Assembly: GCA_963169105.1 (NCBI GenBank)
Contig: OY720636.1
Location: 123,058,668-123,122,667 of the forward strand
DNA: 64,000 nt
Source: Ceriagrion tenellum
Taxonomy: Eukaryota; Arthropoda; Insecta; Odonata; Coenagrionidae
Direction: 5' to 3'
This document shows, piece after piece, positions 1 through 12,772 of this stretch. The notes beneath the pieces are model-generated. The model was not told the origin of the DNA. It made no database searches and saw only the letters and a list, made by a program, of their open reading frames with translations. How positions within the stretch are numbered: the first letter of the stretch is position 1; each line of letters begins with the position of its first letter. The position numbers and the translations under genes were made by a program.

Positions 1-1085
1 ATGTGTCGGTTTCGTCTTGCGCAGCGAGCGTGTGCGTGGGATGGGCTTAATCTGAAAAACACGCCCGCCTTTCTTCTTTTCCCCGTTGCTGTGAAGGGTA
101 TAAATTCCCAATAAGTGGTTGTTGCGGCAGTGTTCAGGGTGAGGCTAAATTTGACGTTACGTATGCATTTTCCAATTTAAAGTAATAATTCTTCTTTATT
201 TGAAGATAAGAGTTTCTCACCGTTGCCGGGATTGCAGGCAATTGGATATTTCTTGGTTTACTCCATCAATCAGACAGGTATTATTAAACACACATATGAG
301 CTGTTACTCCAAATATACATGTATCATCATTCAGCATTTATCCGCTATCCCCTAATCAATTAGCATGTTAGGGCACGTCATTGTACACTTGCGGCGATGA
401 GAGTTCGGCACCGCTGGTTGAGAGCAGAAACGCGGTGGGCAGTTTTATGGACATGTAAATTTGTTATTTACTCTATTGATCACGTTCGTGGCAGAAAATT
501 AATGATTCTTTCAGTTCTAGTTCGTTCTGCCTTAGCTTTAAATACCAATACTGGGTGAATAATGACGCGGACACATTTTCATGCTTTTTCCAGTGTTCCT
601 AACCCATGGTTGTAAACTACCCTTTAATGATTACGTGTGCTTTCTCGGCAAAAAATGACTGAAAAGTGATTTCAATCGTAGATGAATGCTGCAATTGATA
701 TTTGACCTAACTTCCAGAATTTTTATTTTTAAGTTAAACGCCACAAGATCTAAGTGTCATGAGTCAGGTGCGAAAGATTTTTGATATGATGAACCAATGC
801 GCAGTATCCTGGTATCATCGCTTTCTTCCACATACGTTTGATTGCAACGCGACATCTATTCAGATGCCCTTACATCACTTGCCAACCGCACATATTAGCT
901 GTAAAAGGATGGACATAATTATTTCCAAGTATTTATTAAAGTTGTAATAATAATGTGTGTCAGCAAGTAAATATTTTAATGTCCGGCGTAAAATGTCAAT
1001 ATTGGTAAATAGTTCCTGGTGGCCATTTTTATCCTCCATACTATGTTTCTCTTTCGTCCAAAGAAATTTCTTCCGATTTAATTAC
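1..1085. other. AT-rich intergenic or intronic DNA, no gene seen
   Basis: I see no coding, RNA or repeat signal here that I can support. The only open frame of note (759-947) is a 62-codon frame with no recognisable domain or splice context. Confidence 0.5.
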
Positions 1086-1790
1086 CGCCGTTGGCAATCC
1101 CTCAAATTCTTTCCCAATTAATCCCTCCTCCTCCTGAGGTCGTCCGTTTTTGACCCGCCCCTCCCTCCCACCCTCTCCTTGCGCCTTAATATGTCCTCTC
1201 CGCACTCCTCCCCCCCTCGTCCCCCGTTCCCTACACCGCCATATATCTAGTCAGCAGGCCAAAGCAAGAGGGGAAGGCGATTCATCTCTTATCCCGTGGC
1301 TTATATATCACGCCGCCATTCCTTACCTTCCACGCTTGGATCCAATAAAAATCACCCTCTTTCTCGATCTTTAAGGACGATGGGAGAATCTTCCTTTTCT
1401 CTCTCCCCCACCACGAAGTGCGGCCTGGCTCGTCCCCCCCCCTACCCTCTCTCATTCCTCCCCCACCCTTCACCCTCTTGCTTCGTCTTTTCTTCGCCCT
1501 TATTCATCCCCGGCCTCTTGTCTCCTTATAAAGAGACGGGTGGGAAAGAGAGAGAGAGGGTGAAAGAGAGTCTTCGTCTTGCTCGGTTCCGCCTCTCCTC
1601 CTGTCCTTCGCCTAATCTTCCACACGGGTGAGTGGCAGGGGAGCATCGGGACAATTAATGGGACCAATCCCTGCCCATTCCCCATCGTTCGTCTCTCTCC
1701 CTCTCTCTATCCATTCCTCTCTGGCTCTGGGCCCTCCTCTCCACCCCCTTCCTCCAATACGGTGTCCGGATATACATTCCCTTCCGACCT
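1086..1790. other. Pyrimidine-rich (C/T) island
   Basis: The plus strand is dominated by runs of C and T (CCTCC, CCCCCC, CTCTCTCC) with scattered CpG and a short purine-rich break near 1535-1570. Overlapping open frames on both strands are rich in Pro, Ser and Leu, or Gly, Glu and Arg, as expected from translating such composition, so I call no gene. It belongs to a set of similar islands spread through the window. Confidence 0.6.
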
Positions 1791-4230
1791 TAATGAAACC
1801 GAACTTTGGTATAAAATTTGCGTTGTTGTGGTTAAACGTAAAGGGAAAACATTCAGTGATGTCAGCTCATCAGCAAGTCCCTGTGTGTGTATTGATAACT
1901 ATTTCCTCATCATTTATTTAAAAAAGGAGATGAAGTTAGTTGTTTATAATAAGTTATTACTCCGTATTTATCAATTAATTGTCACTCTGTTACTCTCAGT
2001 TCACATAGCATGTACTCCATTTATCTAATATAAAGGGTTTTTAGTGTGAAATACTCGTAAGTAAATACATTTAAAAGGAGCTTAAATATTCAAAGACGCT
2101 ATTTGACCAGTTATGAATCCTGAACGAAAATTATATCAAATGGTGTTGTCATTATGAATGACAAATTGTTCAAATGAAAGTAATCACCATTAAAATTGTG
2201 TAATAATTTTATGTTTTTGAATTACTGTTTTAATGACTAATGATCAATGTTTGCCAAAGCCGTAATTTAAAGAAATATATTTTTTCAATGAAATTGTAAT
2301 GCATTAGTAGATGAGACCATATAGACTTCAATTAAAAACTAGTGATACCTACAGCCGAAAATGAGAACATTTCAAGACCTGGAAATATTCTAGATACCTG
2401 TGAGATGAGAGTTCAATCGTAATTCAAAACGAACAAACAAATTATGTATTTGTACAAACTTCAGCATTACGAATTATTTCAACTAAGCTTTTTTCGTTAC
2501 ATACTTGTCATCTCCCGTAATACGCAAATCTAAACATCGTTCTATTATCATACCTTGATTGACGTAACTTTTGATGAAATAATCATGATCGCGTAATGTT
2601 CTTACCCAATCTAAGGCATGTAGTACCAGTGTAGTTCCTTGAGTTACGCATTAATGAGAGCCATTGAATAGCCATTCATACTCATGAAAACAATTTGTGC
2701 TCTTATTTTCATGAATAAGCTTTTATCCCCGTCCCTATGTCATCTATTACCAGCGAGAAATGCATGAATTAATTACTAAAATTTGGCTGAGAATATTTCT
2801 CCATGAATATTTAGCCCACATCGTTTCATTGAACATAGTGCGAATGACCTTAATTGTCGAAGCACCAAATAAACTACAATTGAGCACAGCCTCGTAGTTT
2901 TCGCTTTTGGCGCCAAAAAGGTCCCCTACCATTTTTATCAGTTCAGAGCAACTCTCATTGTGCGCTTTCTCTTTGGAATCTAGACAACTAAAAACTTATG
3001 GGACAGTTGTACTGTATATCTTCAATACTTAAACTTATAAAAGCTTGTCTACTATTTGCTCGTCCAATACATTTATCTCCAGTAAAGATCTACTTACTCC
3101 TGCAGAATAGTGCCTTAATGATATTCGGCCATGAGTACTGGCATCTCGATTCTTCTATAAATCGGCTTATTCTTTTCGTGGGCCTTCGATTATTTCCGGA
3201 AGAGGCTTTCTTTTAGAGACGTCACTCAATACCGTCTGGCTAGACAATCGTTTTTCCATCTAACTTAAGCATCTTGATTTTTTGGATAAAGCCCCTCAGT
3301 TTTTTCCCGCTATGCAAACACCCTTCCCTTCGTTTATTCTGGATAGGAGAGTAGTTTACTGTATTTATCCTCCAATTTCCACAGATGTTACAAAACGTTC
3401 TAGATACATGGCTAGGAAAATCGTCGATATTTTGTCGTCTCTTATTCTTTGTCTGTCTACTGTCATTTCTTGAAAATAAAAAGAAAGGCGATGAGGTTTA
3501 CCTCCGTTAACAGGGACGCCTCTAGAGCAGTGATATAGCTTTATAGAAATGAAGACCCGCGAATGGATAGCGTGGAGTTGAGAATTTCGGACTATTTACG
3601 AGATCCATTTTTTAATAAGCACATTGACTCTAAACACATGCTGCGCTCGAAAGGTGAGATGAATATGGCCATAGGTCGTATTGTATGTACCCATAATTTT
3701 TAGCAAATTATTATTATTCATCCATCGTACTTTTGGACTGAGATCAGGACAAGTCATCATTTATGTTTATTCTGTGAGATAAATGGAAATTTTAACTCCA
3801 AGAAGTAATTCCCGAAGACAGTTGGATGGACAATGTCTTCTGGTGTGGTGTCGAAGGGAAGTGTGCCGTAACTTACTATTCGGTCTTTATTGCTTTAAGT
3901 TGTAACTTGAACACATTTTGGCTTTTTACTGAAGTTTTTCATTTGGAATCATCTAACTCATTTTTTTTCAATCTTTTTTTCGCGTCATAGTCCCCTTTTA
4001 ATAAAATTTGTCGTCTACTAAGAGTTTCTATTCCTACTTTTAATTGTCAGAAAAAAGGACACAAGGAGCTGCGCTACTTTCACGTTCCTTTATTTTCTTA
4101 TTTGATGAAACTAAGTGAGCACTATTTTAGCATTATATGGGATTTTATAAACTTATTCTACCAGTTAAAGGTAAGCTTGGTTGAAAGTTAGGGAAAGTCC
4201 TCCCGATTTTCTACACTTTCCAGGCCATAT
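1791..4230. other. AT-rich DNA, no gene seen
   Basis: AT-rich sequence with short frames only. Nothing resembling a conserved exon, tRNA or terminal repeat was found by eye. Confidence 0.5.
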
Positions 4231-4234
4231 ATGT

Positions 4235-4489
4235 GGACCCCAGAAGTCAAGGGGTCTAAGTGACATTTTTGAAAAAAAATAAGTTATGTACAGGAATGGG
4301 ATGTGAAAATATAAATAAATATAAAGCTTTTAGGTGGTAAAGGGATCCAGGTGATTTTATTGACCGATGCTGCTATCTAGGGTAATGTCTCTTAACTACT
4401 TAGTGGGTTGTACCGAACATTTTCAACTTTGACTTAAGTTTTCTCAAAACAACGATTTTGTTACTTAGACCCCTTGACTTCTGGGTTCC
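4235..4489. mobile_element. MITE-like element with 35-bp terminal inverted repeats
   Basis: The left end (4235-4269) begins GGACCCCAGAAGTCAAGG and the right end (4455-4489) is its near-perfect reverse complement, with about 30 of 35 bases matching. The 255-bp body has no coding potential. Each terminal repeat also contains its own small inverted pair (GACCCC and GGGGTC). I could not see an unambiguous target-site duplication, so the superfamily is open. Non-autonomous DNA transposon is the simplest reading. Confidence 0.6.
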
Positions 4490-4499
4490 TCTTATCTCA

Positions 4500-4770
4500 T
4501 TAGTATTTATTTCTTCGCCTCAGTACAAGATATACCCTTCTTCATCTCATCAAATGAAGCCTATTCTCCTCCTTTCCCTTATGCACTTTCCCAATATACT
4601 TCCTTCTATCACAGTCTTGAGAAAATTATCGTCTCTTTTTTCCTTACTCCGGCCATCTACCCCGCCTATCCCGGATTTCATTTAGAAGTTTCCATTCCTT
4701 GCCCCCATACTTAAAACTTTCTCGTCCATCTTCTTCTCTATCCTTCTCCACACCTGCTATCTCTTTACGT
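4500..4770 (-). mobile_element. Degenerate RTE-like LINE 3' coding fragment (tentative)
   Basis: The reverse strand encodes a broken stretch containing DDNFLKTVIEGSILGK. It resembles the NFLKNIIEGK-like segment that the better preserved LINE fragments in this window carry just before their basic RGRPR-like stretch. Stops and frame changes are frequent, and the C-terminal part after the basic stretch is not convincing. It directly abuts the inverted-repeat element on its left. It could be chance similarity in degraded sequence, so confidence is low. Confidence 0.35.
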
Positions 4771-5235
4771 CCTCTGCTCTGAGGGTCCACATTTCTGCTG
4801 AGGGAGATAAATTCAATAATTATTGTTTAAGGCTAAGTTGAGTCATGGGGAAAAAACGAATATTTACTCAAATATCGCCGTAATTGGCTTGGTTGTCAAG
4901 AAAAACTGGCTAGAAACAACCTCTAGACCTCAGGGTTTTCTCATTAAGTGGTATACGTAGCAATAAACTGATTTATATAATTATTTTTCAGATATTTTAG
5001 AATGTGTAAATATTTATTTATTACGCTGATTTCTCTCAATTTGAAATTGAGGCAATTTAAATAGGGGTCAATTTTACTGAGGCTAGTGTGCAGAGCTTAA
5101 TGATAAATGAGTATTAAACCAATATAGGAAAATTATAAGTGATATATTTACTCAGGTTAAACAGAGTAGAAGAAAAAATGCATCGGTGTAAGACAAAGGC
5201 GCACGGTTTAGTTAATGATTTGATGAAGAAACTTG

Positions 5236-6020
5236 TTTGCCCGTTTCCTCCCGCGGGTCTTCCGCACTCCTCGTTACTCCCCTCCCCACACTTTATCCCC
5301 TCCTCCATTAATTTGCCTCCATCACCTACATCGCCGCAAATTCCTCGTCTTCATTACGCATTTGACTCCGGTCTCATCCCCTTCTGGAGCATCTCACACC
5401 CCAAAGTCAACCCCCCTGTATCTCCCTCTCTTTTTTTATCTCATGCGTGTAATTAGCTCCGAAGAAGAAGACTGAGAAGCGAGGGGAAGGCATTGGTGGG
5501 GGGGAGGCATGTTGGGTGGGTGATAGGACCCGGAAAAAAAATATAAAGAACAGTGACAGGGTGGGGGGGTGAGGAGAGGGAGAAGGGTGGATGGCTTCCT
5601 TATCCCCTTTTAGGGAGTTTCGGGGATGAGAGGAGGGGGGAGGGAAAGGGACCTCCCCCCCCCCACCGCACGTCTTCGTCTCGTTTTCCTTTTGTCAAAC
5701 GAGGGACGGCGTGAGAAATTGGGTGTCCTCCGAGTTAATGACTTATTATTACGCCTCCCCTCCCACGCGCGCATCTCCCGACAATCTTCTCCGAGTCCTC
5801 CCAATGATACGCACCACCCTCTCATTTTCTTTGTTTGGCCACCGCCGTGATTTGGTAGTTTTCTTTCCTCATGCCTCGCTCGCTCAATGAGCGGTGTACC
5901 TCCCAAAACCACCCGGCGCTCCTCAGCTCCTTTTTATTTTACTCCTTTCCTCCTCTCTGTCTGTCTCCCAATCCCACCTCTTTCCATCCCATTACTTCCC
6001 ATCCTTCTTTTTCCTTTTTG
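5236..6020. other. Strand-switching polypyrimidine/polypurine island
   Basis: About 5236-5455 is C/T-rich on the plus strand, about 5460-5655 is G/A-rich (GGGGGGG, GAGGAGAGGGAGAAGGG), and 5656-6010 is C/T-rich again with a run of 12-13 C near 5657. Open frames on both strands follow this composition and have no recognisable domain. Such mirror-type purine/pyrimidine blocks can form triplex or quadruplex structures; that is inference. Confidence 0.55.
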
Positions 6021-7850
6021 GAATCATTCTTTAAGAAGAGGTGCCCGTGAAAATTAGGCTTTTTGGAGGCGTTTATTTCTTTTTCTTTGCGTTTATTTCA
6101 CAAAGGAGCTGCATCTTTTCACCGCGCGTCGTGCTAAAAAAAATCCTCATAAATGGCTCTTCCTCTCCCTCGCCTCGCCGTTGCTCGGGATATTTGGCTT
6201 ATTTTCTGGGTTATCCTAATTTTCAGTCCATTCCTCTGGAGATGGGGTTGAAGAGAACCCAGTGTTTTAACACACTTCAAGGAAGATGGCATGCCAGTTT
6301 TTTTGTCAAAGTCACATTAAAATGACGTTATTGTATTCGAAATCATTTGGAATAATAAAAACATTACGCGCTTTTATTTTCATCAACGACTTGGATAAAA
6401 AACTGCAAAGCATTGTGGTCTCCATCATTTTCATTCAGAGAATTAGTCACTAGCATTGATATGAGAACACCCTTATACCGTAGCACCATTTTATCCAAAT
6501 TTACAGTAGTAACTTAAAAGTATGTAGAATTTCAATGCAGATGGAAAATATATTTAAATTAGATGGCTAGCATGCAAATTACAATAAATAATCAGCCCTT
6601 GATAAAATTTTGTGGTGAAAATGCCATATTTCTTATATTTAATTATGATGTTTGATGATCTGGGAAGGGGAAAGTGGACTTTATGGAAAATATGAAGAGC
6701 GATGGGACTGTTGCTGAGAGGGAGAAATCGTGTCAGGAAGTATGGCCTAGCGCCTGAAAAGGTTTATGGAATATTTCCATATAAACCTACCTTAAACAGC
6801 AAGTGAACTTAAGATTAAATAAGTAAAATATATACATGTGCATTACACTGGCTATTTAACGTTTTCCCAATGCATATTACTAGCGGAATTTTAAGATTCC
6901 ATTAGGAAGGCACAATGAAAGCGTAGAGTGATAGGCTTCAATCGAAAAAGTTATGGTATCAAAAGGATAAAAATGGACGAGTAAAAACGTTGGGTACATT
7001 TGGAAGAAGCTTCGGTAGGCTCTTTTCTTTTAATTCAATGAATCTTGAATGGACTTAGTTACTCTGAATATATCTGGGTCATAATAGGCACTTGGCAAAA
7101 TTAAAAATCTTTTTCATTCGGAATTTCATTGTAAGGGGTCATATAGAAAATAAGAGTATTAAGCAGCGTCCTCAACTAACCTAGCATTACATTTCTGCAA
7201 TTCGGATTTTATCCTGGAAAATTGTATTATTAACGCTACACTTATATAACTGAGGTGCATTTGACTTAAATACTCTAGTAGTGGAGGTTATATATGTGGA
7301 AATGAAGGTTAATGTGGAGATATAGTCAGAATAACAAGTGGCACAATGCTCTGTATTAAATGTGATCTAGATTTTCAGGTAGGTAAAAGTGTTTCGTGCT
7401 TTTACATATGAAACTTAATGTGCTTAAAGCGGTCAGTCCTTTGCTCTCTTTATATTCAATACTTACGCAGCATGTGGCCTCCACACTATGATGAATCTTG
7501 AATCATCTTGTCAGTAAAAGTTATGCAGTGCTTTGTGAAATACGGGAATTTCCCTCTGTTAAAACTAAAAATCGGTTTACGACCGTAGCACAAAAGAATA
7601 TTTATAGCTAAGACTTTGATATGACCTATCTACGTTACGTCCCACTTAAATGTAAAACCTCGGAAAATATCTCGGTTTTGATTTCATATGTTTCACTATT
7701 TCATGATTGTTCAATATCAAAACCATATATTACAGATAGCATCAAGGGCTCGCGATCAAAGTGTGAAATCAAGTTTCAAATGTCACGGAAAACTTTTAAT
7801 ACACTGAAAAAGCAGTAACAATGTCTTGAATGACGACATTTACCGAATTT
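6021..7850. other. AT-rich DNA, no gene seen
   Basis: The open frame at 6041-6325 contains no recognisable domain. The rest is AT-rich with no clear repeats. Confidence 0.5.
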
Positions 7851-7912
7851 TTTTTCATTAGTTTGTTAGTTTTTTAGTTTATTAGTTTGTTATATTGTTA
7901 GTAAGAACGTTT
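7850..7912. repeat. Short degenerate tandem repeat of TTAGTTTGT-like units
   Basis: Several imperfect copies of ATTAGTTTGTTAG and TTTTTTAGTTTATTAG lie side by side. A further TTTATTAGTTTGACATG occurs near 7951, and TTTCTGTTGAC is repeated at about 7930 and 7973. It is a low-complexity minisatellite-like patch. Confidence 0.5.
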
Positions 7913-8059
7913 TTTGCGTCATTTTACATTTCTGTTGACGTTTTCAACAGTTTATTAGTTTGACATGTTTATTTCTGTTGACATGCTAATATTTCCTGCT
8001 GAACATATTTACGTTAGATTAAGTCCCTTTGTAAACAAAGTCTAAATCGCATGAGAGTT

Positions 8060-9770
8060 TCAGTTGCGTGAGAATTGGTTCACCCTGAGCAATTTGTTTA
8101 CTCTTCTGTCGCATTGTGTCATCAGCTGTGTCTTCTTCCATCCGCGAGCAAACGTCGTAAAAATAACGGCTCCTGCCTTTCGGCCGTCTTACGACTCACT
8201 TCCTTCTTCCCTTCACGTGCGCTTGCGAACGGCGAAAAGTTACTCGGCGGTAATTTTTTCGACGTGCGTTAAACGTTACGATCGCTCCATCCTGGGATCC
8301 ACAATAGAGACAGTTGGCCTTGATTGTCCGGAATGTCCACCACCACCTCGTGGACGGGAGATAAATTATTCCACGGCCCCATTCAGTCAAGAAATGGAAA
8401 CGTACGTACGTATTCCTCGCCTCGCTATTGACGAGAGTCGGACACTTCCATATTTTTTCCATTCTCTCGATCGGTCAATGTTTGGTTTGCGACGTTTATA
8501 ACCCAACTCGCCTGCGTGTGAATGAGTGCCCTGAGTGGTGGTTTGAGGGGAAGGGTTTTTTTTTTTCGGGGGAGCTCTTATTTTGCGGAACCTGCACACA
8601 AGGGTCCGAAAGGGTTTACGTCTCCGTCCATCCCCATAACACGTGTTAACTGCACAAAGGGGTATGCTCACTCACTACGCACACTAGCCATTCTCTTCGA
8701 CCCAGCCCCCCCCCCCCCTCGTGTGGGAACGCTCAAAACAGTGTCTCCCCGCGTGCATTAGTCCGTCGGTGTGTACGAATGTCCCGGTCAGGTGAAGTTT
8801 ACGACCGGACGCTCGGTCTCCGGCGAATAGGGGGTGGGATGGCGGAAGCCGAAAGGGGTGGAAAAAATAATATTCGTACCGGAAATGACGGACGTGTCCT
8901 CTCCCCGCCATCTCCTAAATAAAGTCACCCTCCTCCTCTTGTGTCGCTTCCCTTCATGATCTCACTCTGGTGGACCTCAACGGTCTAATGGTTGGGTGCT
9001 GGCTTTGGCGCGTCGGACGTCCCGGAGTGAAGTTATGAGATGACCGCGTGATTGTGCCAAAGGGGTTTCCTCCGATGGGGGGTGGCGGTGACGGTTTGGG
9101 GGAGAGAAAGGGTTTCTCCATCGGCCGCCGCCGTGGATCCCGGAAGATATCTAAAAGGGTTCGAGGAGATGCAGGGAATGGTCCGAGCGCACGCATCTCC
9201 GACCTCCTGGAGTTTATCGCCCAGAGCGGCCGGACCAAAGAAATGAAAAAAAAATATCAAGGCTCTCTCTCTCTCTTGCCGACACTTCATCGCCCGCCCC
9301 CCGTAATCTCCTCGCCCGTATGTTTCTGTTGCACAAAGTGATGGCGAGAATTCTCTCACCAGGGAGCTGGACATGTTTCGCTCTCGATATATTCCCCGTC
9401 CTCTCCTTGCATAGCGTGTGTCCGCTCACTTTTGGCCTTCGTCATCAGACACATAACACGCGTATACCCGCTCTTTTTGAGTCACCGAAAGGGGGTAGGA
9501 AGCGGCTTTTTTCAACGCCCAAAATCCGGTGATGGCCACTGTGGACAATATCGCCGTTCGTGTGAGAGATGGACCCGCTCACTCAGAAACGACTCTCTCT
9601 CTCTCGGGAGAAAAAAGGGCTTAATTGGTTTTTATCGCGGACTTTTTTTGTGGCCTCGTAAACGTTTCCACCCTTCGTATATCTCGGTGTTTCCATCTGG
9701 ATCCGACGTGCTACGCCCTTGCAAACAGAAGGGGGTCAGAAGAGGTTTGAGTGCATTTTATATTCAGTGG
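8060..9770. other. CpG-rich block, no gene recognised
   Basis: CpG density is clearly higher than in the flanks (for example CGTACGTACGT at 8400 and GGCCGCCGCCG near 9123), with homopolymer G, C and T runs. Many overlapping frames of 60-180 codons are open on both strands because stop codons are rare in this composition. None shows a known motif, and frames on opposite strands are equally long. A CpG island or promoter-proximal region of a gene outside the window is possible, but I see no exon. Confidence 0.45.
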
Positions 9771-12455
9771 TGGTTACAGCGGTGTAATAGGAATGAAAAA
9801 AAATGCTTCAGCAATGTTCTTCTCATGGTTAGCTGGAGTGAGATATTTTTGTCACGGTCACTCCAACTGAATAATAATTTAAATATTCAGCGTGTCACAA
9901 TCGGAGTGGTTTTCTTTAAAATAGGATTCATTGGGCAACCAAGGGGTAACTCTAGTTATGGCTGCACGTTATGAATTTGTTCGTCAAATTATTTCAAATT
10001 TACTTGTGTTTTATCTTTTAATTAATATTATCATCTTTTTTACTGATTTCATTGATTAATAGAAGTAAAATATTTGAAACTGATGGTTAATATTTTACGT
10101 ATCTTTCCATATTACCCTTCTGCAGTGCTTTATTGAGGATATATATGTTTAATGTTGACATTAACTGCATTGTTACTAAAAATAATGACTATGTACGGCA
10201 AAATACTCGTCATGCAATTGATATTGGTTCATTGGAAACAACAAAGATTTTTGTTTTCTTTATGGATAAATATCAAAAGTTGCCGTATCCTATGTAATAT
10301 ATTATTGATCTTTTTAAAATATCAAAACAGTTGTTTTGTTAGCTCTGAAACCCCAGCAACAATGTTCTGTCCGGCAACGTTAGTTTTACGATCTTTTATA
10401 TCTCAATAGTTTTCCAAAAATACTCTGCTGATTTCTCAAATAACAAAAAATGCGTGATGCAGTTGCTAGAAAAAAATATGCTTTGATGAACTTATGCAAT
10501 AGAATACAAGGTATGATGCAATTTAGCTTGAAATTCGCATATCATAAACGCAATACCGCTCACTCCCTGTGGTATCATGTAAAGCACCTGCTTTTCACAA
10601 ACGGATTGATAGAAAACTCATTTCCATGGTCTCACCATTTTTTAAATACCACGTGCTATATAATAAATAAAAAATAAAAATCGATCTCGGTTAATATTAA
10701 ATAGGAAATTATTTGAACATATGCTTTCGCAGGAAACGACTTTTTTAATGGCGTTAGTTTTCTGCCTATTTGCATCACAACTCTCGATCATAGAATCACT
10801 CTTAACTTTTTGCGCCCGGAGCAGTGTCCGTAACATCCTCCTTTTGATTGAAAAAACAGATTTTTTTTCTATTCACTCACTTTTTTTTGGTGAGAAGGAC
10901 CCCCTTGCCAATGGACCTCTACTTCCCTACAGTTTCATTTCAGGTCCCTGCCCCCATAAATAGTGCCCCGCCGCCCCCAAAGTCCACGCATTTCCCTCAC
11001 CCTTCCTTTTCATCCCATTTCTTTTTGTACCCTTGCTCTCACCCCGTTATCTTCCGTTGTATTGCTTGCTCGATTTTTCTCTTTTCAATCATCAAGCAAT
11101 TCTGGAGTTGATAGTTTTTGACCTCCTGGCAAAAAGAGCGATTGAAGACGGGGTGCCGCGATGGGGCAGTGGTGAATAGCCTAAGGATCATATCACGAAC
11201 ATTGTACGTAAAAAGATGACAGTGAGACTCTAATTTAACGCTTATTATCAGTCGATATCATAACTTGCTAGCGATTAACTAAATAGATGACATCCATTCA
11301 ATTTAAAATGAAAACATTTCAATGTCCATTTTACCTGTGGAGGACTTTTTGTGTTTCATATCAGAATCTTCGCCAGCTAATTCCCCATGTCTCCCCAACA
11401 TGTCGATTTTGAAATTCACTTTTTGTAGTTGTGGATAAAATAATAATTTCCTCTAATAACGGAGGGGAGACCATGCAATTTCCTTTCAATATAGATGTAT
11501 CTTAAGTGATCGGAATAAATAATATTCAACATCACTGTTGCGACTCTTAGGTCGTTGATAAGAGGTTATTTTTTGTCCTTTCGGAGTTAGATAAACCCTT
11601 CTTATTTGTATTCTAAATCTCGTGTGATACATTCCATCAGGAGTGCCGATTGCTTTTATCTGGTCATCTGGAAAAGAATGAAAAATTTGACAATAATAAG
11701 CTAATAATGGTATGCCATAGCGTTACTTTCTAGTTTTCTCAGTTAGAACTGGGTTTCTGTACCTTCAGAATCACTGTGCTGGACTAAGGACTGGTTTAAT
11801 ATACTAAACCGAACTCTCATTTAACTTCAACTTAACTTAAAAGATTGTTCTTACTGAGGACCAACTGCTCTACAGCCGGGCCAAAGCGTAGGGAAAATGG
11901 ACCACCGTATTGATCATCCACTTAATGAAGAAAACATGAAAATTATGAGTAAGCCAAAGAATTTAGAAAGAAATTCCTTCTGTCCGATAATAAATGTAAT
12001 TTTAGCAAATATCAAACATTTTCATTTTTATGAATTTGGTAACTATAATGATGAAAACTTAATAGTGGCAACATAAGTATTCATCATAAACGTATCATTT
12101 TTTATCGCTCATCATCAGCTGAAGTCAGCAGGCTGAAGTTTAATTTATGCAGTTCTCAACTCCATTCTTCTATATCCGCCAATTTTTCATTCCTACAGCA
12201 ATTGAATTTCATTTTCAATCAGCAGTTTTCATACATACATACTCTGAATTCCATTATCACTCGCATGATGTATTCCAGTCATAGCCTTCTTGATTAGTTC
12301 TTCCAATTTTTTTCTCCTTCCATTATCACACGTGACATAAAAGCTTCCCTTGATTTCACTTAATTTTATATCAACTACGAGTTTCATCCAACAGTGAACA
12401 TCATCTTGGCTTTAAAAAATCTGTAATTTTTTAAACTTATTGTCTTTTATGTAAC
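9771..12455. other. AT-rich DNA, no gene seen
   Basis: Mostly AT-rich, with one pyrimidine-rich patch at about 10,915-11,060. An A-box-like GGGGCAGTGG near 11,164 lacks a matching B box. I call no gene. Confidence 0.5.
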
Positions 12456-12772
12456 TTAAGATTTCATTAATTTGAGCCTGACTCTGTCGAACTCATTCCG
12501 TTTTGTTATTTCAAGTTGTATTTCAAATATTGAGTCACAAATTGTGTCCAATAAATTTATCGCTTTTAAGTTTTCATTTTGCTTCATTTTTTCTCCAGAT
12601 CTTCGTAGAATTGCTCGTAGGTGATTTTCTCCGTCCTTCTGATCTTTATCATTCTTTGACGTCTCATCTCCATTGATTCTAATCTCTTTGGATCTGCTGC
12701 TATCATTATCCTGGATTTCCTGCCACAGAGGAACTTGCTTAAAATGTACATTTAATAACGTGCTTCCTTACC
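12456..12772 (-). pseudogene. Unrecognised hydrophilic open frame, possible transposon ORF remnant
   Basis: The reverse strand is open for about 105 codons, to a TAA at 12,456-12,458, with no ATG near its start. The translation is strongly charged and rich in Lys, Asp, Glu and Asn, with a segment GENHLRAILRRSGEKMKQNE that could form a helix or coiled coil. I do not recognise the family. The composition is unlike the P/S-rich frames of the C-rich islands, which is why I list it. Another frame of the same strand is open over part of the region, so chance openness is a real alternative. ORF1 of a LINE or an isolated exon are other possibilities. Confidence 0.25.

Noticed and set aside
9432..9974. 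180-codon forward open frame
   Set aside because: It starts in CpG-rich DNA where frames on both strands are open. I recognise no domain or splice structure.
11155..11205. tRNA-like A box (GGGGCAGTGG)
   Set aside because: No B box downstream at tRNA spacing.
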